From: an uncultured Lachnospiraceae bacterium
GTDB taxonomy: Bacteria > Bacillota > Clostridia > Lachnospirales > Lachnospiraceae
Direction: 5' to 3'
Assembly: GCA_947176785.1 (NCBI GenBank)
Contig: CAMWSA010000012.1
Location: 1 to 24,854, forward strand
DNA length: 24,854 bases
Shown: piece by piece, positions 23,806-24,854 of the stretch
How positions within the stretch are numbered: position 1 is the stretch's first letter
How the letters are laid out: each line of letters opens with the position of its first letter
The notes under the pieces: model-generated
The model's database searches: none
What the model was told of the DNA's origin: nothing
Seen by the model: only the letters and a program-made list of their open reading frames with translations
Made by a program: the position numbers and the translations under genes

Positions 23806-24630
23806 TTGAAACCTTATAATCCCGGCGGTCATTCCGCCTACCAGGAACGTGTCCTGGCTGAGCTTCGTAAATACTATCCAGATGCTGTTTCCTCTCTGCC
23901 TGTTTCCACATGGAAAATCATGGAGAAGTTCTGGAACCTTGACCTCTCTGATATGGACTCCCTCATGGCTGACCGTTATTCCAACTTTGGCCCTGCTCCA
24001 AGACTTCCCTCAGACATGCTCCGCTCCATCCTGCTTTCTGTGGAATTCAAGGTCACCTCCTATACAAAGTGGGCAGCCGACCTCAAAGAGAACCATCTCC
24101 ATGCCATCCTTTCCGGCTTTCCCGTTGGCGACACTCCGGGTGTCGGTACTTTTTATGATTTCCAAGGCCGTCTCTGGATGTCTGATAAGGACAATCTTTC
24201 CAACCCTGTCCACCCGCCGAAGGAAAAGCCAAAGAAGCCCGATAAGAAAGGGGAAAAGGCTCCGCCCGTGGAGAAAGTCTCTGTAAAAGAGCTCATGGAA
24301 CAGTTCCAGCTCCATCCTCCGAAGGATATGGCTCCCTGTAAACGGCTTTATGATGTCTTTAAAGGGCTGTTCCTTGAACGCTCTGTTCAGGACGGCCTGG
24401 TCGACCTTCTCAGCCTTTCCCTTGCCGGGGACGGCACACCTGTCTACACTTCCGCAAAGGAACGTAAGAAACGCATCTGCTGCTGCCTCGAAAAGGGAAT
24501 CAGGGACTGCACCTGCGACCGTATCTACAGACAGCCTGACTGTAACATCGGCTGGGATTCCCACCGGGAGTGCTGGTATTTCGGTTATGACCTGTATATG
24601 CTTACCGCTGGTTACCCTCAGGGAGTATAA
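23806..24630 (+). pseudogene. DDE transposase, N-terminal half only
   Basis: The plus-strand frame encodes LKPYNPGGHSAYQERVLAEL, LPSDMLRSILLSVEFKVTSY, FPVGDTPGVGTFYDFQGRLW, a Lys/Pro-rich linker, then LAGDGTPVYTSAKERKKRIC with the likely first catalytic Asp (residue 209), a Cys-rich stretch and DCNIGWDSHRECWYFGYDLY. This belongs to a DDE transposase family frequent in Clostridia; I am not sure of its IS family name. Family likeness stops at YMLTA (about 24609), where the sequence turns into IS3 material, and a stop follows at 24630. The remaining catalytic residues are missing, so it is inactive. I chose the TTG at 23806 with AAGG upstream; the frame is open back to 23743, inside the inverted repeat. 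Confidence 0.8.
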
Positions 24631-24715
24631 GGCTCTCCAGAAAGAGAACCAGCGTCTTAAGACTGAGAATGAAATATTAAAAAAAGTGACCGCCATATTC
24701 GCAAAAGAACAATAG
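24611..24715 (+). pseudogene. IS3-family orfA fragment, C-terminal 34 residues
   Basis: In the frame one base off the first transposase, the translation reads VTLREYKALQKENQRLKTEN, then EILKKVTAIFAKEQ and a stop at 24715. This is the leucine-zipper end of an IS3-family OrfA, which normally has an upstream helix-turn-helix of about 60 residues. That part and the element's left inverted repeat are missing. The piece begins exactly where the other transposase loses its family likeness, so two broken elements are fused here. Confidence 0.75.
24679..24686 (+). promoter_or_regulatory. A7G slippery site for -1 frameshifting in the IS3 fragment
   Basis: Seven As followed by G occur in the orfA frame as TTA AAA AAA GTG. 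A -1 slip here continues as SDRHIRKRTIAEIVTF, which is the orfB frame. Programmed -1 frameshifting at A-runs is known to make OrfAB transposase in IS3 elements. Confidence 0.6.
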
Positions 24716-24854
24716 CCGAAATTGTGACTTTTATCCAGAACAACCTGACCGATTACTCTGTGTCCCAGCTTTGCAGTGCCTTGAAATTCCCAAGGAGTAC
24801 TTATTACAAGGCTCTGGTTCGTGTACCTTCAAATAAGCAAAAGGAGTATGAAGA
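24685..24854 (+). CDS. IS3-family orfB, N-terminal part, cut by window edge
   Basis: The frame -1 to orfA encodes IRKRTIAEIVTFIQNNLTDY, SVSQLCSALKFPRSTYYKAL and VRVPSNKQKEYE, and runs off the window at 24854. The helix-turn-helix-like stretch around VSQLCSALKFPRSTYYKAL is typical of the start of IS3-family OrfB, ahead of the rve/DDE integrase core, which would lie outside the window. No clear independent start codon with a ribosome site is seen; expression by frameshift from orfA is usual, but here orfA has lost its 5' end. Whether the rest of orfB is intact cannot be told from this window. Confidence 0.8.

Overview
The window reads as accessory and regulatory chromosome from a moderately GC-rich Firmicute, most likely a gut Lachnospiraceae (Clostridium cluster XIVa). 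The reasons are strong AGGAGG-type ribosome sites, the mix of two-component-linked ABC transporters, a soluble GHKL kinase paired with a LytTR regulator, a Uma2-family protein and a PDDEXK_9 remnant. This placement is inferred from gene style; no rRNA or other taxonomic marker is present. Every intact gene lies on the minus strand. Only the insertion-sequence material at the right edge reads on the plus strand.

Right to left, which is the direction of transcription: 23663-24854 holds debris of two insertion sequences, a DDE transposase missing its C-terminal half fused to an IS3-family orfA/orfB piece missing its 5' part. Next come a Uma2 gene with its own extended -10 promoter, a LytTR response regulator, a soluble GHKL kinase, a terminator, and two ABC exporter half-transporters that probably form a heterodimer (17428-21392). 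Position 17118-17427 is a gene-poor spacer with a hairpin and an open frame. A double carboxymuconolactone decarboxylase-like gene follows, then a NYN endonuclease-fold protein with two OST-HTH/LOTUS domains that has its own promoter.

12926-15123 is an OmpR-type two-component system followed by an ABC-2 transporter operon (ATPase plus two membrane proteins, 9899-12832). An identical 22-bp sequence made of two 11-bp-spaced direct half-sites lies upstream of the response regulator and again at the end of the kinase gene, just ahead of the transporter operon. The simplest reading is that it is the regulator's binding site, giving autoregulation and control of the transporter.

8522-9771 holds acylphosphatase, a broken PD-(D/E)XK nuclease remnant, a hairpin terminator and a Nudix hydrolase. 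The left third (1-8356) is a tight same-strand series: GH113-like glycosidase, double-receiver hybrid histidine kinase, methyl-accepting chemotaxis protein, Suv3-like RNA helicase with a C-terminal zinc ribbon, and a MATE transporter that runs off the window edge.

The observations I rate highest are the duplicated regulator box, the fused insertion-sequence junction, the unusual helicase/signalling cluster, and the tandem LOTUS domains on the NYN protein. I saw no tRNA, rRNA, CRISPR array, prophage or replication origin.
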